From positions 124,574,501-124,638,500 of the forward strand of contig CM075669.1 of assembly GCA_037962975.1 (NCBI GenBank): 64,000 bases of DNA, written 5' to 3'. This document shows positions 1 through 9,172 of this stretch, one piece after another. The position numbers and the translations under genes are program-made. Position 1 is the first letter of the stretch, and the number at the start of each line of letters is the position of its first letter. The notes below the pieces were generated by a model. The model was not told the origin of the DNA, did not search any database, and saw nothing but the letters and a program-made list of their open reading frames with translations. Origin of the DNA: Clitoria ternatea (taxonomy: Eukaryota; Streptophyta; Magnoliopsida; Fabales; Fabaceae).

Positions 1-66
1 GGAGGAAGAAACCAATGGAATTGCTTCATTGGTCTTGGACGGTTTGAAGTGTGCAGCTCCCCTTCC

Positions 67-74
67 TATTTATA
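67..74 (-). promoter_or_regulatory. LTR TATA box (Sirevirus-type)
   Basis: TATAAATA on the minus strand. The same element appears at equivalent positions in the other Sirevirus-type LTRs (45191-45197 and 48490-48496 minus; 32637-32644 and 61646-61651 plus), in each case downstream of the palindrome array. Confidence 0.55.
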
Positions 75-261
75 GCCTTCAGCAGCATGGTTCCGTTGCC
101 ATCAAATGCATAATAAATTGCCAATTTCATTGGCTGGACAATAAATTAATTTCCTCGATGCAGTGGAGCATGGAACATGGAGCTTGTGTCTGCGTAGTGT
201 GTTTCATAATTTGCGTAGTGCGATTCCAGGCTGTTTAACATTCAACTTTAATTTCAAACAG

Positions 262-655
262 AATGAATCTATTCATTCTTTAAATGAATCAATTCATTTA
301 GTGTTATCTATGCCTTGATCAGCGTGTGAATCGATTCTTATGACATATGAATCGATTCTTCTCATTAAAAATAGAGTTTCTAGGCAAAATATTACGTATG
401 AATCGATTAAAGAAGGAGGGGAATCGATTCATGTAATTAAAAATAAGCTCCTGGACAATCTAAACCGAGTGAATCGATTCAACTGATATAGGAATCAATT
501 CATTGCTTGATTTTTCCATTTCCTGCACCAAAATAATGTAGGAATCGATTCAGGGTTTATGGGAATCGATTCAAGTGTGAATTTTGCACATCCTGGGCCT
601 TCAAATCCGAATGAATCGATTCATATGGCTGCTCATTGCTATGTGAATCGATTCA
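262..655. repeat. Array of AATCGATT-core palindromes in LTR U3
   Basis: About eleven copies of a short palindrome, consensus TGAATCGATTCA, with irregular spacing of roughly 15-60 bp (near 262, 289, 328, 348, 398, 421, 471, 492, 542, 562, 611 and 642). Some copies carry single C/T or G/A changes (AATCAATT, AATCTATT). The array lies upstream of the TATA box in the LTR's own orientation. Confidence 0.85.
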
Positions 656-910
656 AGTGCCTGATACATGAATTTTGGCACTTTGTTTCACCCTTTTTGA
701 TATTTGTTCAATCATGGCTCCAATCCTTTGATCCTTAGGCACTTTGATAAATTTATTTCACCAAATTTGAGCTTCTTTAAATGCCTTGAATCATTTCTTT
801 GAAGTTCATCAATTTTCCAACATCAAACATAATTATTTTGTTTGACAACATCCTTAATATCTCTTCATTTGTTGTGTCATTATCAAAACCTACATCAACA
901 TATAAATACA

Positions 911-940
911 GTCCCCAAAAATTGTCAGCATTACCACCTT
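911..940 (-). other. Polypurine-tract-like sequence and chimeric junction
   Basis: On the minus strand the bases next to the LTR read TTTTTGGGGAC followed by the LTR start TGTATTT, like a degenerate Sirevirus polypurine tract. Within about 20-30 bp the sequence changes to Athila reverse transcriptase. A Copia 3' LTR therefore abuts a Gypsy pol gene with only a few bases of its own internal sequence left. Confidence 0.5.
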
Positions 941-1534
941 TAAAAGGTTGCTGGTGCATTACACAAACCAAATGGCATACGCCTATATGCAAAGATTCCA
1001 TAAGGATAGGTAAAGGCTGTCTTCTCTTGATCTTTTGGATCAACCACAATTTGGTTGTAACCTGAATATCCATCAAGGAAGCAGTAATACTCATGACCTG
1101 ACAGCCTCTCAAGCATTTGGTCTACAAATGGTAAAGGAAAGTGGTCTTTTCTAGTGGAGTCATTAAGCCTTCTATAATCTATGCACATTCTCCAAATTGT
1201 AGTTGGTCTAGTGGCAATGACTTCACCTTCCTCATTCTTAACAGTGGTCATCCCTCCTTTCTTAGGCACCACTTTGACTGGACTGATCCAAGCGCTGTCT
1301 AAGATAAGATAGATGATCCCAGCATCAAGAAGTTTAACCACCTCTTTCCTTACAGCCTCTTTCATTATGGGGTTTAATCTTCTTTATGGTTGAACAACAG
1401 GGGAATAGTCATCCTCCATCAAATTTTATGCATATAAAATGATGGATTAATTCCCTTTAAATTAGAAATGTTCCAACCAATTGCAGACTCATGTTTTCTT
1501 AAAACCCCTATCAATTTTTCTACATCCTCATCTT
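940..1534 (-). pseudogene. Athila reverse transcriptase, truncated
   Basis: The frame at 1365-940 carries conserved Athila RT blocks: VSPV-like SPVKVVPKKGGMT, RMCIDYRRLN, KDHFPLPFVDQMLERL, FLDGYSGYNQI, EKTAFTYPYGIFAYRRMPFG and LCNAPATF. The upstream pol linker (LRKHESAIGWNISNLKG) can be read in the segment before 1365 but is separated by stops. The YMDD-box half of RT and everything 3' of it is absent because the element is cut at about 940. The product would have copied element RNA in virus-like particles. This copy is non-functional. Confidence 0.88.
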
Positions 1535-2569
1535 TTAATTCAGCATTATGATTACAGGATGTGATTCATTATCTCCTAAGAAAACATATTTCAAATGAGA
1601 AGGGAAAGGTTTCAAATCATGTTTTTCTTCAAACACCTCCTTACCTTTCTCAAGTTCAGTATTATTTAATTTTTCTTTATTTTCATTTTCAAAATCACAT
1701 ACTTCAAATGCTTCAAGTAGGTTCAGCAACTCATTATGTAAATCATCTAACTCCTCAATCTCAGAGTCAAAATCATCCTCCAAAAAGGCTTGTAAAACCT
1801 CTTCTTCAGTTTTTAACAGCATAGGAGTCTTATAACTTTTAATTTCTTCAATCATAAAATAATTCATCTTCTCAGCTGGATGTTTCATAGCATTAAAAAC
1901 ATTAAAAGTTACCTGCTCCTCTTGAACTCTCAGCATGAGTTCTCCCTTCTCTATATCAATTAAAGCTCTACCTGTAGCTAAGAAGGGTCTTCCTAAAATC
2001 AAAGGAATTTCTCTATCATCCTCCATATCTAACACTATAAAATCTACTGGAAAGATAAATTTATCTACCTTAACTAATAGATCTTCCAGCATCCCATGAG
2101 GATATTTGATAGACCTATCAGCCAATAGCAAAGACATACGAGTTGGTTGCAGGTCATTAATTCCTAATTTCCTCATTAAGGACAAAGGCATGAGGTTTAT
2201 GCTAGCCCCTAGATCACATAAGGTACTTCCTACATGAACATCCCCTATTGCACAAGGTATTATAAAAGATCCAGGATCTTCCAGCTTTTGAAGGAGTTTC
2301 TTTTGAATAATTGCACTACACTCTTGAGTGAGAGCAATCATCTCGTCTCCCTTAAGCTTTCTCTTCTTAGACAGAAGTTCTTTAAAAAATTTAGCATATG
2401 AAGGCATCTCTTGCAATGCCTCAGCAAAGCGAATATTTATGTGAATCTTTTTAAACACATCCAAGAACTTAGCAAAATTTTGCTCCTCTATCTGTTTCTT
2501 AAATCTATATGGAAATGGAGCATTCTTTAATTTCTCAGGAGTTAGCTTGACAGCTTCCTCCAAGATCAA
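1535..2569 (-). pseudogene. Athila protease region (344-aa open frame)
   Basis: A long open stretch of the Athila polyprotein. The middle holds a retropepsin-like aspartic protease fold: the active-site motif CDLGASINLMP (an Athila-type variant of D-S/T-G), then IPLILGRPFLATG near the second half. The N-terminal part (KNAPFPYRFKKQIEEQNF... FAEALQEMPSYAKFF) is the conserved gag-protease linker of the clade. The C-terminal part is acidic (EEEVLQAFLEDDFDSEIEELDD) and leads into RT. The open frame is intact here, but gag before it and RT after it are broken. The first Met is probably not a natural start, because the protein is made as part of a polyprotein. Confidence 0.85.
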
Positions 2570-2861
2570 ATCAATGTTTCAACTTTATTTTTAGTTTCAT
2601 CAATAACTTGCTCACTTTCCTGCTCTATTTCTTTCGTTATTTCTTTTTCTAAACTCTTTTCATGACTTGGAGGTGGGAGAAGAGTTTTCCCACTCCTAGT
2701 AGTTATCGCCTTGCAATGTTCCCTTGGATTTACCTCAGTATCTCCAGGAAAATTACCTGATTGTCTCTCAGCTAATTGTTTTGACAGTTGTCTAACCTGA
2801 TTTTCTAAATTTCGAATGGACGCTTCTTGATTTTAAAGTTGGCCTGAGTGACCTGAATGAA

Positions 2862-4053
2862 TTAAGATAGAACATTCTCAAGTTCAGACTTTTCCTTAGA
2901 GGTAGGGGGAAGAGATTGTTGTCTATTTGTAATTTGATTTTGTGGCATGTTTTGATTCAAATGTGGACCTTTCTGCCATGAAAACTTGGGGTGATTCCTA
3001 TAGTTAGGATTAAAGGAATTAGAGGAATAATTCCTTTGAAATTGTTGCTGCCCCATGTAATTCACTTGCTTAGCAGTCATTTTCATGATCTCCACCACAA
3101 AAATCACAACTCATCATACAAACTTGACTAGGCTTTTGAAGTTCTGAAATCTGTACACTTAATTTCTCCAAAGCCTGAGTCATCAACTTACTTTGAGCCA
3201 AATAGGCATCCTGTGCTTCTAATTCTAATATCCCTCTCTTAGGGATTTGGCTCCTTTCACTAACTAAACATTCATTTGAAGCCATTACATCAATCAACTT
3301 TATAGCTTCTTCTTTAGTTTTTGTGGTTAGTGAACCTCCAGCTGAGGCATCAATCAAGACCTTAGTTGCTGGTCTTACACCATTATAGAATATGGTAACT
3401 TGCTGCACATCAGGAATCCTATGGTGAAGACATTTCCTTAAACTCTCTTTATACCTATCCCTTGCTTCCATCAGAGATTCACCCTTTCTCTGCTAGAAAC
3501 AAGTGATTTCAGTGTGCAATTTGGCATACTTGGAAGGAGGGAAATATTTAATTAGAAATTTTCTTTGTAAATCCTCCCAAGTAGAGATACTACCTCTTGG
3601 TTGGCTTTGCAACCAAGCCTTAGCCCTGTCCCTTAAAGAAAAAGGAAATAATCTTAGTCTTATTGCCTCTTCAGGGACTCCATTCATTTTTACAGTATCA
3701 CAGATTTGGAGGAAGGTTGCTAGATGCAAATTTGGATCCTCAACCTCACTTCCTCCGAATTGATCATTTCTAACCAGCTGCAGCAAAGCCGGTTTGAGTT
3801 CAAAGTTATTAGCTGTAATTGGAGGCCTAAGGATGCTAGATTACGATCCTTCTTCAGTAGGCCTAGAGTAGTCACCTAGTGTAACTCTCCTCTGTTCCAT
3901 TTCTTGCTGTTCTTTTTGCTTTTTCTCCTTTCTAAGCTTACGCTCTAACAAATCAATATCAGGATTAAAGAAGAAAGGCTCTCTTTTGTTCCTTGACTGC
4001 ATACACCAACTATTAGACACAAATAATTCAAAGCTACTGATACTACTACACAT
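2862..4053 (-). pseudogene. Athila gag, broken
   Basis: The capsid protein that packages element RNA. The N-terminal segment (4053-3841) ends in a stop, after which SSILRPPITANNFELKPALLQLV continues the frame. The capsid core (3786-3493) shows FGGSEVEDPNLHLATFLQICDT and RAKAWLQSQPRGSISTWEDLQRKFL, typical of retrotransposon gag. The next open frame (3471-3070) reaches a zinc-knuckle-like CDFCGGDHENDC. A frameshift then leads to the 3107-2862 frame (YNPNYRNHPKFSW-like). There are at least two stops and one frameshift, so it is non-functional. Confidence 0.85.
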
Positions 4054-4158
4054 AAACTATTGCTTTACTAAAAACAAGAATTAAACTACTACCAAATGCA
4101 AAAATGAAATTAAACACTTCAGTCTAGTACCGGTCCAAGGATTGTTGATATTACTCAA

Positions 4159-4179
4159 CAATCCCCGGCAATGGCGCCA
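4159..4179 (-). other. Primer binding site, tRNA-Asp type
   Basis: The minus strand reads TGGCGCCATTGCCGGGG and continues ATTG. This matches the Athila-type primer site complementary to the 3' end of tRNA-Asp with about one mismatch. It sits 6 bp from the LTR end, as expected. Confidence 0.8.
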
Positions 4180-5060
4180 TTAACTTGATGCATAAATCCT
4201 GAGTCATTAACTTGGTGTGTAAATCTCGAATTATTATCGACTTATTGTGCGACTCTTAGAGGATTTAATTTTTTTTTGCAAGCGCACCAATCGTTAAATT
4301 TGTAACATATTTGATCATTCCCACAGGGATTGTGGTAATTACCTCAATCTTGGACTAGTACAAGCTAAACCAATGCAAGCAGATGCAATTCATTCTATTT
4401 TTGTTGTTTTATACTTTCTATGTTTTTATATTTTCAGAAATAATATAGAAGATGAAGTGTGATTAATGGAAGATAGGTTAGGATTACTTCAGCGTACAAC
4501 TTCATCAAGAAACATGCAATCGAGGTTTAATTAAGCTTCAGATACAAGAGGACAATTCACAGTTGGTTAATCCCTAATCCTTTAGGTAATTAACACTAAC
4601 TCCTAAGCATTAAAACCTAATCCCTTAGGTGTTCAGTGACAGATAAATCTAATGCAAAATTGGGGGTTGAACCCTAACTATTCACCTAATTACTAGGCCT
4701 GAATTAGTTAGGAAGCCAGAAGTTACCTAAGCCTCAACCATGATTCCTCACTGGTGAGATTCTTCATCAGATCTAGATTTGTCAATTCAGCAGAGTAGAT
4801 CCACTTCTCAGCTTGTTCTCCTCTTACTTTTGAAGATAATTTCCTCAATGCAGCTTCAAGATTCCATCGGAAGCTTTAGCAATCCCAACCTTAAGGGTTT
4901 AGAAACCCATGGAAATGGATTCTGTCGAAGGAATGTGGAGAGACATGGACGAGAGAATTTAGAGAGAGAAAGGAATTAGAGAAAGATTGGAAATGAGAAA
5001 ATAAATCGTGTTATTGCTTCTGTGTGTTCTCTCTCTCCTTGCTTACAGAGTATGTACAAG

Positions 5061-5070
5061 TATATATAGA
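5061..5070 (-). promoter_or_regulatory. Athila LTR TATA-like box
   Basis: The minus strand has TCTATATATA about 190-370 bp downstream of the palindrome array, a plausible core promoter in the LTR. Confidence 0.4.
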
Positions 5071-5255
5071 CAACTAACTTACTAACTTAATTAATTACAA
5101 AGAAAACTTAATTAATAATTAAACTGACTAATCTAATTACATAATTATAGAGAAATAATTAATTACAAAAACATTACTTAAGTTACTAAGGTACAACAGA
5201 AAACAGCAATGGTGTAGCACTTCACTTGGAGGGAAAACAACAAATTAAATAACCA

Positions 5256-5441
5256 CCTTCACGCATGAGTGTGAAGGACTCACGCTTAAGCGTGAGCTTT
5301 ATTTCATGCATTCTGTTGAATATTCGCTTGAGCGTGATTGCATTTGGTCTTCACGCTTGAGCGTGGTCGTGTTTTCCTTTTACGTGAATTGCATGGATCT
5401 CACGCTTGAGTGTGAAGTTTTCAAGCTTGAGCGTGAAAAAT
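5256..5441. repeat. Array of CACGCTTGAGCGTG palindromes
   Basis: Six or so copies of a near-palindromic 14-mer (CACGCTTGAGCGTG and variants such as CACGCTTAAGCGTG) at about 5260, 5280, 5325, 5350, 5400 and 5422. They sit in the LTR upstream of its TATA-like box. Confidence 0.8.
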
Positions 5442-5697
5442 ATTTTACTGCACCTACACATGCAAACAAATAAATGCCTAGCGTATATACGCTGGGTTAG
5501 TGAATTTACAAATAAACAAATTTCCTTAACTACTTTCTCTTTTTAATCATTTTCCTGCATAATTTAAACACTTTTGAAATAAATAAATAAAACCAAAATT
5601 ATTGGTAATGTATTAAATAATAATACCAAACTAAACAAAATTAAATGGACAAAGTTAAATTAAAGGTGAAATAATTAAGTCTTTTCAAGACTTATCA

Positions 5698-6772
5698 GCT
5701 ATTATTGCTATTAATTTTATATAGTCAATATTTTAAAATTTCATTGTCGCAAGGAGGTTAATTTAGATGCGACGTCTTGTTAATCTTAGGTTTTAATATT
5801 TTTATTTAAAATAATATTTTCTTAAAAATGAGGTTAATTTAGACGAGACGTCTTGTTAATCTCATGTTTTTAATATTTTTATTAGAATATTATTTTCTTT
5901 AAAATGAGGTTAATTTAGACAAGACGTCTTGTTAATCTCATGCTTTTAACATTTCTATTAAAAATAATATTTTCTTAATCAACTTTTTTTTATATCATTA
6001 ATTTTATTTTAGTCTTTAAATTTATGTACAAATTAAGGTTAATTTGGATGAGACGTCCTGTTAACCTTTACTTTCACTCTGTTTTACTTTTTCTTACTGT
6101 TGTTATTTTGTCAAGTTTCTTATTGTCTCTGTTTGTTGTTTCTTATTAATTGTTTTGTTAAGCTTCTTACTGTCATTATTTGTCGAGTTTCTTACTGTCA
6201 TTGCTTTGTCATTTCTTACTGTTACTGTTTTAATCTTCTACTGTCATTATTTGTTTCCTTTTTTTTACTATCACTATTTAGTCTTCTACCGTTACTATTT
6301 TCTTAATGTTTAGCTTCTTATCGTCTAATCCCTTACTGTCACTGTTTGGTATTTCATTGTATTTGCTTAGTCAGGTTATACGATTTAAGATTAATTTGGA
6401 CGGGACGTCCTGTTAATCTTATTTCAAACTTTCATATCTATTTTGTCTATTTTCGTATGCTTTATCATTGTATATGTTTCTTTTCATAAAAGAAGTTAAA
6501 ATAATTTCTAGACTATTTTGAAATAAGCGCTATCAATTTGAGGTAACTGTTTTATAACGGACAGTTGTGAGGTGCTAATACCTTCCTCACCTGTAATTCG
6601 ACTCTCGAACTTAAAATTTCATTTTCATAACCAGTGTTTTAAAAGAGGTTTTTCCCGATATTTTTATCCTAAAAAAATATTGGTGGCGACTCCCTATTTT
6701 CTTTTCGAAAGAATTTCGAAACTCGTTTTATTTTTAAGGGTCGGTCATCCCGTCACGATCCCGGTCGCGACA
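5698..6772 (+). repeat. 3' part of an Ogre-like LTR
   Basis: It ends with a GGTGGCGACTCC...GGTCGCGACA tail like that of the full Ogre LTR at 17318, though the sequence differs in detail. Five copies of the Ogre-type motif (TTAATTTgGACGaGACGTC followed by cTGTTAATCT) lie at about 5757, 5831, 5907, 6034 and 6391. The 5' part is missing: the Athila LTR begins where it should continue. The middle is rich in TTACTGTCATT-like pyrimidine repeats (about 6090-6350). Confidence 0.7.
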
Positions 6773-8050
6773 ATATTGAAACCATGTATTTAAGGAAGCC
6801 CTCCCATATTAATGAAATAGAACCAACCCAAATATATTTTTTTAATAAGTGGAACCGACCCAATTATTTTTACTTTCTTTTTATAAATAACCAACCCAAC
6901 TATTTTCAAGCTAGCTAATTTTACACTGAATATAACTTATAAGTGACCTTCAATTGAAGAGACGGACGCTCCAACTTTGCCTGGCCAATGATGTCTTTTT
7001 AGCACTTCATTCATCCTTCACAAAAACAAACATTAAGAATCAAAGTCACGTTATGAACTCATCAAAGTTAGCAGAAAAATCTCCCATGCATATATTGATA
7101 TAGTTCTACCAAACAGAACATATTAATTAAATTTGGTTATAAACATAAATACAATTAATTAAATTAGACTGCAATTCATAGTAAGCAGCGTGAAATAACA
7201 TGGATGAAAAGCATTTGAAAGTTAGATTGTAAAATCAAATATCTGAAACATAAACGTTGAATAATCAAGGCAAAATTAGTTTTATAGTGCCCTATCTTAT
7301 TGTTTTAGTTTATTATTGGGTTTTTTACCTTTTAAATATTTTGTTTTGATATTTTTATCTTATTGATTAGTTTCATTTCGGCCATTTAATTACATATTAC
7401 GAACCCCTCTTTAAATATAAGATTACTTTTTAAAATAATGTCTTTTAATATAAAATTTTCTTATTAATTTTCATATCATTAATGATTTTTTTTTAATGAA
7501 AAATACCTTTGTTAATGCATAACTTCTTAGAATTAATATATAACAATAAATAAGATACATCAACTACATTATTTATCTCTCCTATGATAATTGGATAACA
7601 AGTAGAGAAAGATTAAGTAAAGAGAGAATAAATAGAAAAATTAAATGATGAGTCATAATCACCTTAAAAGCAATTTTGAAAAATCATAGTAAATTTTAAA
7701 CAAATTTAATAATTTTAACTAAATTAATCAATTTTATTAATACACATAAATTAAGAAAAATAGATTTATATTTAAGGACGGAAGTGGTATTACAAATGGA
7801 AACATTTGACATCTACGTGACATACATCGTTAAAGACAAATGCTAAGTACTTATTATATAAAAAATATAGTTTGGTGGTCCCTTATTTGATTTCAAACTT
7901 TTATTTTATCTCAATTTAGTTGTAAAATTTTGAAACAGTTTCAAAATACTCTTTTATGTTAAAAAGCCTAATAATAATGTGTATTTTTAAATTAATTTAA
8001 ATATACATTTTAAATTAGTTTTTTAAAAATTAATTTTAAAAAATATTGGT
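6773..8050. other. AT-rich intergenic DNA, no gene seen
   Basis: No ORF with recognisable protein. At 7860-7970 there is a pyrimidine/AT text common in plant repeats (GGTCCCTTATTTGATTTCAA, then ATCTCAATTTAGTTGT), possibly the edge of an old element that I cannot classify. Confidence 0.5.
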
Positions 8051-8055
8051 GTGGC

Positions 8056-8255
8056 TATAATGATCTAGGTATGTTTTGGACCATTCAATGGTCCAAACAA
8101 GATAGTTGTTTTATATTGAATAACCGATGAAGATCATGAGAGAGAAGTGATTCAGCGGATAAAATTAGTCATGCATTTTATTTTAATTTAAATCGCCAAC
8201 TACCATTGTTTCAACTATTGAATGGTTAAAATGTACCTGAACCATGACAAAATTA
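8056..8255. mobile_element. MITE-like inverted-repeat element (about 200 bp)
   Basis: Two arms of about 45 bp, 8056-8100 and 8204-8250, are imperfect reverse complements. The left reads GGTATGTTTTGGACCATTCAA; the right, reverse-complemented, reads GGTACATTTTAACCATTCAA. Between them are about 100 bp of non-coding sequence. Size, arm length and AT-richness fit a MITE. A target duplication is not clear, so the family is not assigned. Confidence 0.55.
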
Positions 8256-8820
8256 TATTTATATTTTAAATCGGTCCACCGATTAAGCATGTGTTTGGTT
8301 AAAAGCTCAAACGGCGTTCTGTTAACAAAGTTTCATTTTTCTTCCGTTCCGTCAACAGAGTCATGTTTGGTTAGGTTTTCTTCTCCGTTCCGTCCATAAA
8401 GTGTCATTGGAGGTTCTGTTGGTGTCCACCTAGCTCCGTTTGTACGAGGTTGCTCCTCTGTTGCTCCCTGCCAACGCGGTTTGGAGAAATGTACTACGTA
8501 CCCTCGTGATTAGGGTTAAAACAGAGCCCCTCCTACTCAACTATGGCAGCTTCACACAGAGATAGTGTCGATTTTACGGAAAGGAAGGATCTTTGCCAGT
8601 GACAGGGTCATATCATGGAAATAAAGGAGCTTCGGAGGGTCGATCTCGCAGGTAATATTCCACTCCCTTTGCATGTCTGGTTTTATGTTGTGTGGGTTTG
8701 TGGTCTGCTGATCTCTAGGTTTTCTCTTCCTCATGCATCCCTGATTTTCTTCTGTCTGATTTTGTTGGTGTTTGTTCCTGATGTATGCGTTTCTGGGTAG
8801 AGGTTTGGGTTTACGGGTGT
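8256..8820 (+). other. Unassigned segment with exon-like end
   Basis: Relatively GC-rich text (CTCCGTTCCGTCC, TGGAGAAATGTACTACGTACC). An ATG at 8615 is followed by a short frame ending in GATCTCGCAG and then GTAATATTCC, which looks like a 5' splice donor before a T-rich stretch. It resembles a 5' exon plus intron of an unknown gene or of a transposon-captured fragment. There is no homology I can name. Confidence 0.3.
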
Positions 8821-9172
8821 GGGTTGGGTGAGGGGAGGGGTTATGGGTTTAGGGTGTAGGTTGGGTTACGGATGGTAGGTGTAGGGAAGGGTTATGGATT
8901 AGGGTTGGTTAGGCAGTGGGGAGGGGGTTTTGTCGAAGGTTGGTGGTGGGTGTGGGGAGGGGTATCGGGTTAGGGTTGTGAGGGTGTGGGTTGGGTTACG
9001 GATGGTGGGTATAGGGAGGGGTATGGGTCGGGGTTGGTTAGGCCATAAGGAGGGGGTTTCGTCGGAGGTTGGTGGTGGGTGTGGGGAGGGGTATTAGGTT
9101 AGGGTTATGAGGGTGTGGGTTGAGTTACTGATGGTGGGTGTGGGGAGGGGTATAGGTAGGGGTTGGTTAGGC
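8820..9172. repeat. G-rich minisatellite, first part
   Basis: Repeats with a period of about 129-130 bp: GGTTGGGTTACGG-type starts at 8859, 8989 and 9118. The plus strand is strongly G-rich and C-poor, made of GGTGGTGGGTGTGGGGAGGGG, GGTTAGGGTT and TTTCGTCGGAGG blocks. Several TTAGGG/TTTAGGG words resemble telomeric sequence. The array resumes at 13616 after a solo-LTR insertion. Confidence 0.85.

Larger units (their letters stand above)
1..910 (-). mobile_element. Partial Sirevirus-type (Copia) 3' LTR
   Basis: The right end, read on the minus strand, begins TGTATTTATATG followed by a TTTTGATAATGACA block. This is the same LTR start seen at 60882 (plus), 45724 and 49042 (minus). The body has a palindrome array (262-655) and a TATA box (67-74) in the same order as the other copies. 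The far end of the LTR, which would read TGTTATTC in plus orientation, lies beyond the window. No ORF of value is present. Family membership rests on these shared LTR landmarks. Confidence 0.75.
940..5697 (-). mobile_element. Athila-type Ty3/gypsy element, 3'-truncated
   Basis: On the minus strand, from right to left: 5' LTR (4186-5697), tRNA-Asp-type primer site (4159-4179), gag (about 4053-2862), protease (2569-1535) and RT (about 1550-940). The element stops in RT just after the MPFGLCNAPATF motif, where the Sirevirus-type LTR begins. RNase H, integrase, the envelope-like region and the 3' LTR are missing. RT and protease motifs match the Athila clade (DLGASINLMP protease, FLDGYSGYNQI in RT). 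Confidence 0.88.
4186..5697 (-). repeat. Athila 5' LTR (about 1.5 kb)
   Basis: Read on the minus strand it starts TGATAAGTCTTGAAAAGAC at 5697 and ends GGATTTATGCATCA at 4186, just before the primer site. It contains a palindrome array (5256-5441) followed by a TATA-like TCTATATATA near 5061-5070. No second LTR is in the window, because the element is truncated at the other end. The right boundary abuts an Ogre-like LTR remnant. No target duplication can be checked. Confidence 0.75.

Noticed and set aside
262..655. CRISPR-like repeat array
   Set aside because: Repeats are 10-14 bp palindromes with irregular spacing, inside a plant LTR; no conserved repeat-spacer length and no cas genes.
777..1112. 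111-codon ORF across the Athila/LTR junction as a novel fusion protein
   Set aside because: It is in another frame from RT and only reads through the junction by chance.
8615..8800. 61-codon hydrophobic ORF as a small membrane protein
   Set aside because: A splice-donor-like GTAATATT follows the first ten or so codons, and the rest is intron-like T-rich text.
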